NCBI GenBank assembly: GCA_030830385.1 | Contig: JAURNA010000212.1 | Coordinates: 1-14,406, forward strand | DNA length: 14,406 bases | DNA from: Crocinitomicaceae bacterium | Lineage (GTDB): Bacteria; Bacteroidota; Bacteroidia; Flavobacteriales_D; Crocinitomicaceae | Direction of reading: 5' to 3' | In this document: positions 1 through 6,840 of the stretch, piece after piece | How the letters are laid out: every line of letters starts with the position of its first letter | How positions within the stretch are numbered: the stretch's first letter is position 1 | Position numbers and translations under genes: made by a program | Notes under the pieces: generated by a model | Databases searched by the model: none | The model's input: only the letters and a program-made list of their open reading frames with translations | What the model was told of the DNA's origin: nothing

Positions 1-1257
1 GCCTGATTGCGATTGCATGAAGGTCACCGGACGGCTGCTGGATCCGGAGGCATTCCGTGGACTATACCAGGTCCATAGATACGTGGAGTCCGGATAATTT
101 TCTCCCGATGGAGGAAACAATACCGATATAATGGTCACAGTATTATTCGGAGCAAGGACTGGATTGTTATCTATTGTTGCATGAATGGTTCCGTCCACTC
201 CGGGAATTTGCGCCCAATTGGGGGGTTCTTGTCCGAAGGGGAAATTGAGATAACCGATGCATTCTGTAATTTCCTCTTCGTCGTAATTAATTAAAAAACC
301 GGTTCCACTATTCGGAGGAGGTGTTGTTCCATGGGGTGCGGCTCCGGTAAGCAAGGCCACTTGAGAGGTAAAGGAGTTGCCCGGATTGTACGTGTACTTC
401 ATAAGTGTATTTTGACTCCGATCGTTGGAAACATGATATTCGTTATCCGGCTTCCATACGTACAGCACTCTCGTTGGGAGTGGATTGAACGTCTCATTCA
501 CGGGGGTCATGAAGGCCGTCATTCCGAAATTAGTATTCCACTCAAACAATTCGTAATTGTTCGGATTACCAAAGGTAAAGCCAGAAATCACAGGTTCGGT
601 CAACGGTAAATCCAAGGGGTTGTCAGCTAATTTTTCAAACGTCGGGAAATAGGTAAAGGAAAACATCTGAAAAAGTGCTAATTGCGTAACATCTCCCCTA
701 ATTGGTGTTGTCGGACCCTGACCAAACATGAGGCGTAGGGGAAGGTTCGATGTATGGTCGAACCACATCCATGTCGCTGGTGGCGGACTGGTATCACCTA
801 CAGGAATTTTCCACCAATCCACTTTTTGGGCTTCCATCCAGTTCAGGTAGCTGGTTCCCGCACATTCGGCTTCACCACTTTTATCGCCAAACCAGTTGGT
901 CTCGGGGATTGACCAACCCATATCAATAGGAGAAAAGTTGACCCCATCGGTGGATATTAACGTTCCTGTAGTAGTTACTTTGTACCACCATTTTCTACCT
1001 GAGGTTCCAACCAGCAATGCATTCATTCCCATTCCTTCTGCGTAAGTGACGGTCGCCATGCATACTTCAAAGAATGGACTGGCAATTTCTACGGGTGTAC
1101 TGTTGCTTTGAACAGGGCTGAACGGGTGAAGCAGTGCCGTACATTTCCAGTATTTTGGAAGCGTTGGCTGAGGTCCTGAAAAAGGCTCCAGTTTGGGATA
1201 CTGAGATTCATCTACAGGATCGACACACGTATTCTCGTAAGCGTTTTCATTTTTCAT
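1..1257 (-). CDS. Hypothetical Trp-rich protein, 3' end beyond the window
   Basis: The frame is open from an ATG at 1255-1257 to the window edge: 419 codons with no stop. It starts MKNENAYENTCVDP and has no signal peptide or lipobox, so it is probably cytoplasmic or exported by an unusual route. The chain is rich in Trp, Pro, Asn, Thr and aromatics, for example KWWYKV, WFGDKSGEAECAGTSYLNWM, VDWWKIPVG and TWMWFDHTS. This suggests a beta-rich, possibly carbohydrate- or ligand-binding fold, which is inference only. There are a few Cys residues, no evident internal repeat and no catalytic motif I recognise. It lies downstream of the atp terminator in the same direction, after about 140 bp of leader in which I found no convincing TAnnTTTG promoter. 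I do not recognise the family. That it is coding is likely from the length of the open frame and coherent protein-like composition. Confidence 0.75.
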   Translation of the reverse strand, partial: MKNENAYENTCVDPVDESQYPKLEPFSGPQPTLPKYWKCTALLHPFSPVQSNSTPVEIASPFFEVCMATVTYAEGMGMNALLVGTSGRKWWYKVTTTGTLISTDGVNFSPIDMGWSIPETNWFGDKSGEAECAGTSYLNWMEAQKVDWWKIPVGDTSPPPATWMWFDHTSNLPLRLMFGQGPTTPIRGDVTQLALFQMFSFTYFPTFEKLADNPLDLPLTEPVISGFTFGNPNNYELFEWNTNFGMTAFMTPVNETFNPLPTRVLYVWKPDNEYHVSNDRSQNTLMKYTYNPGNSFTSQVALLTGAAPHGTTPPPNSGTGFLINYDEEEITECIGYLNFPFGQEPPNWAQIPGVDGTIHATIDNNPVLAPNNTVTIISVLFPPSGENYPDSTYLWTWYSPRNASGSSSRPVTFMQSQSG

Positions 1258-1396
1258 GTTACAGTGAATAAATTTTACTTGCGCATTTGAGGCGCGTTAC
1301 TAGGTTATGCCTAATGTAGTCATTTTTCACGATCCGAAGAATCAATGGCAGCTCACTTCGGGGGATTCAACGCTCTCTACGTTCGCATTATAACTA

Positions 1397-1429
1397 AAAA
1401 CGGCCCCTGGGATTTCCAGGGGCCGTTTT
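1397..1429 (-). terminator. Intrinsic terminator of the atp operon
   Basis: A perfect 14-bp inverted repeat (arms 1397-1410 and 1416-1429, GC-rich core CGGCCCCTGG, loop of 5) lies about 20 bp beyond the atpG stop. Read on the minus strand the second arm runs into TTTTTAGTT, giving the U-tract of a Rho-independent terminator. It ends the ATP synthase transcript and separates it from the same-strand gene at 1-1257. Confidence 0.93.
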
Positions 1430-1449
1430 GAATGTTATCCGGAAACGAC

Positions 1450-2328
1450 TTATCCGTTCTTCAAGGCTTCTGCACCGCCTACGATCTCGAGGATTTCGTT
1501 GGTAATGGCCGCCTGACGTGCTTTGTTGTATTCCAATGTCAAGGCTCGCTTCAATTCAGATGCGTTGTCCGTTGCTTTGTGCATCGCTGTCATACGTGCT
1601 CCGTGCTCAGAAGCATGGGAGTCAAGGAATGCTTTGAACAACTGTACTTTCAATGACTTTGGAATCAAATCGGTTACGATCTCTTCTTTCGATGGCTCAA
1701 AGATATAATCTCCGGCTCCGGAAGTCTCTTCTTCCTGATCAGTTGGCAATACCGGCAAGTATTGCTCGCTGATTACTTCCTGAACCGCCGCGTTCTTGAA
1801 CTTGTTGTACACAACCACAACCTTGTCCACTTTGTTCGCTTTGAATTCATCCATAAGGAATTGAGCCAACTGCGAAGAACGCTCGAACGAAAGGTCGTTG
1901 AACATATCATGTGCTTCTCCGATTGCTTCCGGACGGAAGTTGAACACACTGCGCTTAAAGGCATCGTTTCCTTTCTTACCTACAGCGATCACTTTCACGT
2001 CTTTTCCGGAATGCTCGGTAAGGAGTCTGTTCACGCGCTTGATGATGTTGTTGTTGAATCCACCGCAGAGACCCCGGTTGGAAGTTACTGCTACGATGTA
2101 GATTCGTTTATCGTCGCGTTGATCAGCGAATGCATTGTCAGAAATGTCCAGGGTTGCGCTCAGGTTACTGAGAATCTCCTGCAATTTTTCTGCATACGGA
2201 CGCATTTGTGTTATTGCATCCTGCGCTCGCTTCAGTTTCGCGGCAGAAACCATCTTCATCGCCGATGTGATCTGCATCGTGGATGCAATCGACGTGATTC
2301 GGTTTTTGATCTCTTTTAAGTTCGCCAT
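1450..2328 (-). CDS. atpG: F-type ATP synthase gamma subunit
   Basis: This is the central rotor shaft of F1, which couples c-ring rotation to conformational change in the catalytic beta subunits. At 292 aa it has the usual length. The N-terminal helix (MANLKEIKNRITSIASTMQI, then TSAMKMVSAAKLKRAQ) and the C-terminal helix (YNKARQAAITNEILEIVGG) form the coiled coil and are the family signatures. The mid-region has the Rossmann-like core with SNRGLCGGFN near residue 85. The ATG at 2326-2328 gives exactly the conserved N-terminus. It is the last gene of the operon and is followed by the terminator. Unlike the other junctions, the atpA-atpG gap is about 400 bp because of the four-helix-bundle insert, so gamma translation cannot be coupled directly to alpha. 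Confidence 0.98.
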   Translation of the reverse strand: MANLKEIKNRITSIASTMQITSAMKMVSAAKLKRAQDAITQMRPYAEKLQEILSNLSATLDISDNAFADQRDDKRIYIVAVTSNRGLCGGFNNNIIKRVNRLLTEHSGKDVKVIAVGKKGNDAFKRSVFNFRPEAIGEAHDMFNDLSFERSSQLAQFLMDEFKANKVDKVVVVYNKFKNAAVQEVISEQYLPVLPTDQEEETSGAGDYIFEPSKEEIVTDLIPKSLKVQLFKAFLDSHASEHGARMTAMHKATDNASELKRALTLEYNKARQAAITNEILEIVGGAEALKNG

Positions 2329-2346
2329 AGCTCACTAATTCAGAAT

Positions 2347-2365
2347 GAAGAATGTTTGAATGAAG
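2347..2365. repeat. Imperfect inverted repeat, atpG-side end of the insert
   Basis: On the plus strand this reads GAAGAATGTTTGAATGAAG. It matches the reverse complement of 2714-2732 at 16 of 19 positions, including the first 9 bases exactly. It sits 3 bp outside the stop codon of the broken four-helix-bundle gene and 18 bp upstream of atpG. In the mRNA the two ends could pair and close off the insert, as the ends of 23S rRNA intervening sequences do. The function is inferred. Confidence 0.6.
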
Positions 2366-2367
2366 TA

Positions 2368-2705
2368 TTAGGAATTTTTTCTAGCCGTATTAACGATCGA
2401 AACCAAAAGCTTGATCAATTCCTCATTTTCCCTCATCAATTTTTCATCAACAGTTTTTATTTTCTTGTCAATTATCCGCAGCCAATATTTTGTTTCGTCC
2501 GCCTCTTTCAGAGAGATTCTCAACTTGTGAATAAAATCTCTTTGCTTTCTGCTCTTTGGGCCTCAACAATATTCGCTCCGACACTTGTTCCACTTCTCAC
2601 CAACTGCGACGCCAATTCAAAGTGTCTTAACTCCTTTATTTCTTCTACAAAATCAACAATGGAAAGTGAAAACTCAAACGATTTCTCGAGCAGCACATTT
2701 TCCAT
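2368..2705 (-). pseudogene. Four-helix-bundle (23S rRNA IVP-type) protein, frameshifted
   Basis: This belongs to the four helix bundle / 23S rRNA intervening-sequence-protein family, relatives of the Avd proteins of diversity-generating retroelements. Those form small helical oligomers and the chromosomal copies have no firm function. From ATG 2703-2705 the frame reads MENVLLEKSFEFSLSIVDFV onward to SGTSVGANIVEAQRAESK (codon 55), then hits a stop 8 codons later at 2520. In the neighbouring frame the family signature resumes at once as DFIHKLRISLKEADETKYWL, and continues to a TAA at 2368-2370. With one base restored near 2540 the product is 112 aa, close to the normal length. The site is AGC AAA GAG AT; one more A would give S-K-R-D-F, the family consensus. 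It is either a homopolymer deletion (true or sequencing error) or a -1 frameshift site. A TTG at 2709-2711 is a less likely start. It lies inside the atp operon, bounded by inverted repeats. Confidence 0.88.
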
Positions 2706-2713
2706 TCTCAATT

Positions 2714-2732
2714 CTGCATTAAGACATTCTTC
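2714..2732. repeat. Imperfect inverted repeat, atpA-side end of the insert
   Basis: This is the partner of 2347-2365; read on the minus strand it is GAAGAATGTCTTAATGCAG. It starts 2 bp after the atpA stop codon and ends 8 bp before the start codon of the four-helix-bundle gene. The three differences from its partner are all non-pairing, leaving 16 Watson-Crick pairs in a transcript. I see no clear target-site duplication outside the pair. Confidence 0.6.
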
Positions 2733-2734
2733 TA

Positions 2735-4309
2735 TTAATATTTCGCTGCCAGTTCCTTCGCTACCTTCGCCAATACGTCTGTCTCGGCGTCTGTATAATT
2801 ACCTAATTTCAACGACGCCAATGTGTCAGCGTGCTTCGCTTCAAGGTAATCGAGAAATTCGTTTTCAAAGTCTTTCACTTTCTCTACAGGAACATTCTGG
2901 ATCAATCCTTTTGTTCCTACGTAGATGATGGCGATTTGGCGCTCCACTGTGTATGGATCTCCTTCGCGCTGCTTTAGGATTTCCACGTTACGTGCACCTT
3001 TGTCAAGTACACTCTTTGTCGCTGCATCAAGGTCAGAGCCAAACTTCGCAAATGCTTCCAGTTCGCGGTACTGTGCCTGATCCAGTTTCAAGGTACCTGC
3101 TACTTTCTTCATCGACTTAATCTGTGCCGATCCTCCTACACGCGATACGGAGATTCCTACGTTAATCGCCGGACGGATACCTGAGTTGAAGAGATCCGAC
3201 TCCAGGAAGATCTGACCGTCCGTAATCGAAATCACGTTTGTCGGGATGTAAGCAGAAACGTCCCCTGCTTGTGTTTCGATAATTGGAAGTGCAGTCAGAG
3301 AACCTCCACCTTTTACCTTTCCTTTCAATGCTTCGGGAAGATCGTTCATTTGTGCTGCGATCTCATCGTCGTTGATCACTTTCGCCGCACGCTCAAGAAG
3401 GCGCGAGTGAAGGTAGAATACGTCTCCCGGGTAAGCCTCACGACCCGGAGGACGACGAAGAAGAAGGGATACCTCACGGTATGCGGATGCCTGCTTCGAC
3501 AAGTCATCGTAGATGATCAATGCCGGACGACCTGTATCGCGGAAGTATTCTCCTACCGCTGCTCCTGTCAACGGAGCGTAGAACTGCATTGGTGCAGGGT
3601 ATGATGCGTTTGCTGCCACAACAACTGTGTAAGCCATTGCTCCTGCATCTTCTAATTTTTTCACGATTCCTGCTACGGTAGATCCTTTCTGTCCAATTGC
3701 AACATAGATACAAAATACAGGCTCTCCGCGATCGTAGAATTCTTTCTGGTTGATGATGGTATCGATACAAACCGTCGTCTTACCTGTCTGACGGTCACCG
3801 ATCACCAACTCACGCTGTCCACGTCCGATTGGAATCATTGCATCTACTGCTTTAATTCCTGTCTGTAATGGCTCACTTACCGGCTGACGATAGATTACTC
3901 CCGGTGCTTTACGCTCGATAGGCATCTCGAATGTTTCCCCTTCGATGGGTCCTTTACCGTCGATTGGATTACCCAGTGTATCTATTACACGTCCTACCAA
4001 ACCTTCTCCTACCTGTACGGAAGCGATTCGTCCAAGGCGCTTTACTATTGCTCCTTCTTTTACTTCCGTAGAGCGTCCGAGAAGTACGGCTCCTACGTTG
4101 TCTTCCTCGAGGTTAAGGGCGATTCCCTGAAGTCCTCCTTCGAATTCGATCAATTCTCCGTACTGAACTCCTTTCAATCCATAAATACGCGCAATACCGT
4201 CTCCAATTTGGAGTACTATACCTACCTCCTGGAGTTCCGCTTCAGAACGAAATCCTGAAAGTTGCTCTCTTAAGATTGCAGAAACTTCTGCTGGTTTCAC
4301 ATCTGCCAT
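2735..4309 (-). CDS. atpA: F-type ATP synthase alpha subunit
   Basis: This is the regulatory nucleotide-binding subunit of the alpha3beta3 F1 head. At 524 aa it is slightly longer than the E. coli protein. The N-terminal crown domain includes GIARIYGLKGVQYGELIEF (about 38-56). The P-loop GDRQTGKT is at 171-178, a Walker B-like strand ALIIYDDLSKQ at about 263-273, and the conserved GISVSRVGGSAQ at 385-396 carries the catalytic-site arginine R390. A short acidic insertion at about 312-335 (NDDEIAAQMNDLPEALKGK) before the KGGGSLTALPIIETQAGD motif explains the extra length; I believe it is common in Bacteroidota alpha subunits. The start ATG at 4307-4309 gives the expected MADVKPAEVSAILREQL. It follows atpH by 31 bp and is followed by the four-helix-bundle insert. 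Confidence 0.99.
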   Translation of the reverse strand: MADVKPAEVSAILREQLSGFRSEAELQEVGIVLQIGDGIARIYGLKGVQYGELIEFEGGLQGIALNLEEDNVGAVLLGRSTEVKEGAIVKRLGRIASVQVGEGLVGRVIDTLGNPIDGKGPIEGETFEMPIERKAPGVIYRQPVSEPLQTGIKAVDAMIPIGRGQRELVIGDRQTGKTTVCIDTIINQKEFYDRGEPVFCIYVAIGQKGSTVAGIVKKLEDAGAMAYTVVVAANASYPAPMQFYAPLTGAAVGEYFRDTGRPALIIYDDLSKQASAYREVSLLLRRPPGREAYPGDVFYLHSRLLERAAKVINDDEIAAQMNDLPEALKGKVKGGGSLTALPIIETQAGDVSAYIPTNVISITDGQIFLESDLFNSGIRPAINVGISVSRVGGSAQIKSMKKVAGTLKLDQAQYRELEAFAKFGSDLDAATKSVLDKGARNVEILKQREGDPYTVERQIAIIYVGTKGLIQNVPVEKVKDFENEFLDYLEAKHADTLASLKLGNYTDAETDVLAKVAKELAAKY

Positions 4310-4323
4310 TGTGTATCGGTTTT

Positions 4324-4341
4324 ATCCGTTCGGAAACGGAT
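4324..4341 (-). promoter_or_regulatory. Hairpin between atpH and atpA
   Basis: A perfect 7-bp stem (ATCCGTT / AACGGAT, arms 4335-4341 and 4324-4330) with a 4-nt loop begins on the last base of the atpH stop codon and ends 14 bp before the atpA start. No run of U follows it, so it is more likely an intercistronic stability or translation-tuning element than a terminator. The role is inferred. Confidence 0.5.
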
Positions 4342-4874
4342 TATCGTGTTAAATGTTGTTTTAAATTATTAAACTGGCTCGCCACGGAAGCATCGATTTG
4401 AACATCTCCCATTCGAACCACGAATCCCCCAATCAGGGATTCATCAATTTCTTCTTTTACTTCAAGTGTTCCCGTAATGATTCCTTCGAGTTTGCCCATG
4501 ATCATTGCGCGTGTAGCATCGTTGAGAGGCTTCACAGATGTTAGGGTTACCGGAACGATTCCTTTGTGGGCTTTTACCTGCATTGAAAACTCGCTTGCAA
4601 TTTGAGGAAGCAAAGACTCACGACCGTTTTTGGTGATGAGTTTCACGAACATCATGGAAAGTTCTTCGAACTGATCGAAGATGGCTTCGAAAATTGCAAT
4701 TTTCTTATCTGCATTCACGATCGGGCTAGCAATCAACAGCTCGAAATCACGTGATTCCGCCGCCACTTCATACAAGAAGTTCATGTCTCCCGTAACGGAA
4801 TCCAGATTCTTCTGCTCTACTGCCAGTTCAAGCAGTGCTTTCGCGTACCGTGTTGCTACTTTCGTGCTTTTCAT
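4341..4874 (-). CDS. atpH: F-type ATP synthase delta subunit
   Basis: The delta subunit (OSCP-like) sits on top of F1 and binds the peripheral b stalk, holding the stator. At 177 aa it has the normal length. The N-terminal helical domain starts MKSTKVATRYAKALLELAVE, the family's characteristic RYAKALLELA start. The C-terminal region has TLEVKEEIDESLIGGFVVRM and DVQIDASVASQFNNLKQHL, matching the conserved DxSLIGG and D-x-S-x-x-x-Q-L signature near the end. The start is only 4 bp after the atpF stop, indicating translational coupling of the two stator subunits. A small hairpin begins at its stop codon. Confidence 0.97.
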   Translation of the reverse strand: MKSTKVATRYAKALLELAVEQKNLDSVTGDMNFLYEVAAESRDFELLIASPIVNADKKIAIFEAIFDQFEELSMMFVKLITKNGRESLLPQIASEFSMQVKAHKGIVPVTLTSVKPLNDATRAMIMGKLEGIITGTLEVKEEIDESLIGGFVVRMGDVQIDASVASQFNNLKQHLTR

Positions 4875-4878
4875 CGCC

Positions 4879-5373
4879 TTAGTTCAAGTTGATTTCTTCT
4901 GCAAGTTTTTTGGCCAATGCCGCCTGCTTATCGTCAGCTGCCAATTCTCTACGAACCACTTTTTCAGCGATTTCAATCGAGAATGCCGCAACTTGTGTCT
5001 TCAATTCAGAGATTGCTGCTGCTTTCTCAGTATTGATAGTTTCACGAGCGTTGACCAGCACTTTGTTGGCTTCCTCTTTGGCTTTGTCTTTGGCATCGTT
5101 GACCATTTTAGAAGCGATTTCCTTGGCGTCCTTGATCATCTGATCGCGTTCTGCACGCGCTTCTTTCAACAATGCTTCGTTTTCAGCCTGGAGGTTTTTC
5201 ATTTCCTCCTTTGTTTTCTCGGCCAGTTCGAGCGACTCGTTAATCGTGCGCTCACGGTCGTTAACTGCGCCAAGAATTGGCTTCCATGCAAACTTTGCCA
5301 ACAAAACGAGGAGAATAAGGAATACCAATCCTCCCCAAAAAATCTGTCCAACTGCCGGTGTTACTATGTCCAT
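4879..5373 (-). CDS. atpF: F-type ATP synthase b subunit
   Basis: This is the peripheral stalk subunit, 164 aa: a single N-terminal transmembrane helix (about residues 9-28, IFWGGLVFLILLVLLAKFAW) followed by KPILGAVNDRERTI and a long charged Ala/Glu/Lys-rich coiled coil that dimerises and contacts delta. I chose the ATG at 5371-5373 (MDIVTPAVGQIFWGG) because it gives the normal b-subunit start. The open frame extends 28 codons upstream, but that part is encoded by the intercistronic hairpin and a Lys-rich leader and is not protein-like for this family. The leader just before the ATG is the A-rich tract CAAAAAAAGAAAGAA, typical of Bacteroidota translation starts. The gap to atpE is 93 bp; the gap to atpH is 4 bp. 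Confidence 0.97.
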   Translation of the reverse strand: MDIVTPAVGQIFWGGLVFLILLVLLAKFAWKPILGAVNDRERTINESLELAEKTKEEMKNLQAENEALLKEARAERDQMIKDAKEIASKMVNDAKDKAKEEANKVLVNARETINTEKAAAISELKTQVAAFSIEIAEKVVRRELAADDKQAALAKKLAEEINLN

Positions 5374-5428
5374 TTCTTTCTTTTTTTGTGTCTTGCTTTT
5401 GCGTTGACTTCTATGAGACGTTTGGTTG

Positions 5429-5459
5429 AAATGGCGACAAGCAACCCTTGTCGCCATTT
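5429..5459 (-). promoter_or_regulatory. Strong hairpin after atpE
   Basis: A perfect 13-bp inverted repeat (arms 5447-5459 and 5429-5441, AAATGGCGACAAG and its complement) with a 5-nt loop lies 7 bp after the atpE stop. On the minus strand it is followed by CAACCAAACG, not by a U-tract, so it is not a standard intrinsic terminator. Its position directly after the gene for the most abundant subunit fits a partial attenuator or a 3' RNA stabiliser that raises c-subunit output relative to downstream subunits. The structure is seen; the role is inferred. Confidence 0.7.
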
Positions 5460-5466
5460 TCCGTTT

Positions 5467-5676
5467 TTAACCCTGGAGCATCGCAACAACGATTCCGAAG
5501 AGGGCAGCTCCCTCAACCAACGCCGCTGCAATCAGCATTACGGTTTGAATTTTACCTGCTAGCTCTGGCTGACGAGCCATCGCCTCCAACGCAGATCCTC
5601 CAATACGACCGATACCGATTCCGGCTCCGATTGCTGCAAGTCCTGCACCGATTGCTGCTATTCCTTGTACGTCCAT
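5467..5676 (-). CDS. atpE: F-type ATP synthase c subunit (ring proteolipid)
   Basis: This 69-aa membrane hairpin assembles into the rotating c-ring. Helix 1 is glycine/alanine-rich (AAIGAGLAAIGAGIGIGRIG), the polar loop carries ARQPE (residues 34-38) that contacts the rotor stalk, and helix 2 has the ion-carrying carboxylate E55 in AAALVEGAALFG. The position equivalent to the Na+-ligand Gln of helix 1 is Ile and E55 is followed by Gly rather than Ser/Thr, so the Na+ ligand pattern is missing and proton coupling is expected. The ATG at 5674-5676 is chosen: the frame stays open upstream to 5838, but that overlaps atpB and does not resemble a c subunit. It starts 26 bp after atpB and is followed by a strong hairpin. 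Confidence 0.98.
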   Translation of the reverse strand: MDVQGIAAIGAGLAAIGAGIGIGRIGGSALEAMARQPELAGKIQTVMLIAAALVEGAALFGIVVAMLQG

Positions 5677-5702
5677 GTTATATAGAATTAAAAAATTACA
5701 CG

Positions 5703-6812
5703 TTAATGATGCGACGTTTCCACGGCCATACCGATAAACAATGCCGATAGCATCGTGAAGATGTATGCCTGAAGGAACGCTACCAGAATCTCCAGTGTCG
5801 AGATAAACAATGTCATCGGAACTGAAAGTCCTGCCCACGCCGCACTTTGGTTAACAAAAATAATCGAGATCAATGACACTACGATGATGTGTCCTGCAGT
5901 GATGTTTGCAAAGAGACGAATCATGAGTGCGGCTGGCTTAATGAAAATTCCAGCGATCTCAATCGGGATCAAAATCGGGTACAACACCACGGGTACACCC
6001 GGAGGTGCGAAGATGTGTCCCCAGAAGTTCTTGCGCGAGTACACCATCTGAATGATGAACGTGAACATCGCAAGCAATAAGGTAATGGAAATGCTTCCTG
6101 TCATGTTTGGGTTCGCAAGGAAAGGAATCAATCCAAGCAGGTTACCAAACAGGATGAAGAAGAATACGGTCAATAGGTATGGAGCAAATTTTTTGTACTT
6201 GTCTCCTTCGATATTTTCTTTCGCAACGTCATTTACAAACAATACCACAGGCTCTACCCAACCTGCAATTCCTCTCGGAGCACGAACGCCGCCCTTTTTG
6301 TAAAAACGCGCAGCACTAAAGAATACAAGCAACATAAGAATCGCGACCATGAAGATCGTAACGGCATTCTTTGTCAGTGAGAAATCAAGAATGATTTTAT
6401 GGGCATTCGTTGGATGGTGTTCTTCATCGAATGCAACGGCTGTTGCACCTTCCTCCAGCTGATAAATTTTCTCGTGAAACTTTACAAATTTCATTCCCTT
6501 GCGCTCAACAATGTGGTGACCATCATTGTCGTGGTGGAACTCTGAAGACATAAACGTCACAAGTCCGTTGTCTGTCCAGAGAATAACCGGAAGTGGAATT
6601 ACGATGTCATCCGTAAAATGGAATTCGTAAGAATCGAGGGCGTGGTGAAGCGCATGTTCAGCTGCGTTGAACTCTTTTTCAATAGCTTCCTCCGTTGTTT
6701 CAGCCAACTCGTTACCCTCCATCTCGTGATGACTTGCGTGGCTTCCGAATGAAACTCCTACCGCAAAAACCAGCGTTAAGACGCTCAAAACCATACTATT
6801 CTTTAGAATCAT
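5703..6812 (-). CDS. atpB: F-type ATP synthase a subunit, long His-rich form
   Basis: This is the stator membrane subunit that forms the proton half-channels against the c-ring. At 369 aa it is about 100 residues longer than the E. coli protein. A signal peptide-like segment (residues 1-26, MVLSVLTLVFAVGVSFGSHA) precedes an acidic, His-rich domain (about 27-140, with SHHEMEG, EHALHHALD, FHHDNDGHH and DEEHHPTNAH) that should face the periplasm. Five or so membrane helices follow from about 148. The essential arginine is R299 in KPAALMIRLFANITAGH, and Q349 in LVAFLQAYIFTM matches the conserved helix-5 glutamine. The extended N-terminus is usual for Bacteroidota AtpB. The ATG at 6810-6812 is preferred; M7 is an alternative. 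It is first in the operon, with a promoter element about 30 bp upstream. Confidence 0.97.
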   Translation of the reverse strand: MILKNSMVLSVLTLVFAVGVSFGSHASHHEMEGNELAETTEEAIEKEFNAAEHALHHALDSYEFHFTDDIVIPLPVILWTDNGLVTFMSSEFHHDNDGHHIVERKGMKFVKFHEKIYQLEEGATAVAFDEEHHPTNAHKIILDFSLTKNAVTIFMVAILMLLVFFSAARFYKKGGVRAPRGIAGWVEPVVLFVNDVAKENIEGDKYKKFAPYLLTVFFFILFGNLLGLIPFLANPNMTGSISITLLLAMFTFIIQMVYSRKNFWGHIFAPPGVPVVLYPILIPIEIAGIFIKPAALMIRLFANITAGHIIVVSLISIIFVNQSAAWAGLSVPMTLFISTLEILVAFLQAYIFTMLSALFIGMAVETSHH

Positions 6813-6840
6813 TCTGAATGGTCGCTTTTAAAATTCGGCA

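Noticed and set aside
331..609. Plus-strand open frame of 92 codons
   Set aside because: It lies opposite the much longer open minus-strand frame at 1-1257, has no recognisable features and no promoter.
2356..2928. Plus-strand open frame of 190 codons opposite the insert and the atpA end
   Set aside because: The minus strand carries a recognisable four-helix-bundle protein here; the plus-strand translation is Ser/Leu-rich and crosses into antisense atpA.
5374..5457. Upstream in-frame extension of atpF
   Set aside because: Its start codon lies inside the intercistronic hairpin and the added residues are a Lys/Arg-rich translation of the leader. MDIVTPAVG is the natural start.
4681..5562. Long plus-strand open frame of 293 codons opposite atpH and atpF
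   Set aside because: It runs antisense through two certain ATP synthase genes and has Cys/Phe/Ser-rich, non-protein-like composition. It is a shadow of their codon use.
5677..5838. Upstream in-frame extension of atpE
   Set aside because: It overlaps the 3' end of atpB and would add 54 residues unlike any c subunit. The ATG at 5674-5676 gives the normal 69-aa protein.
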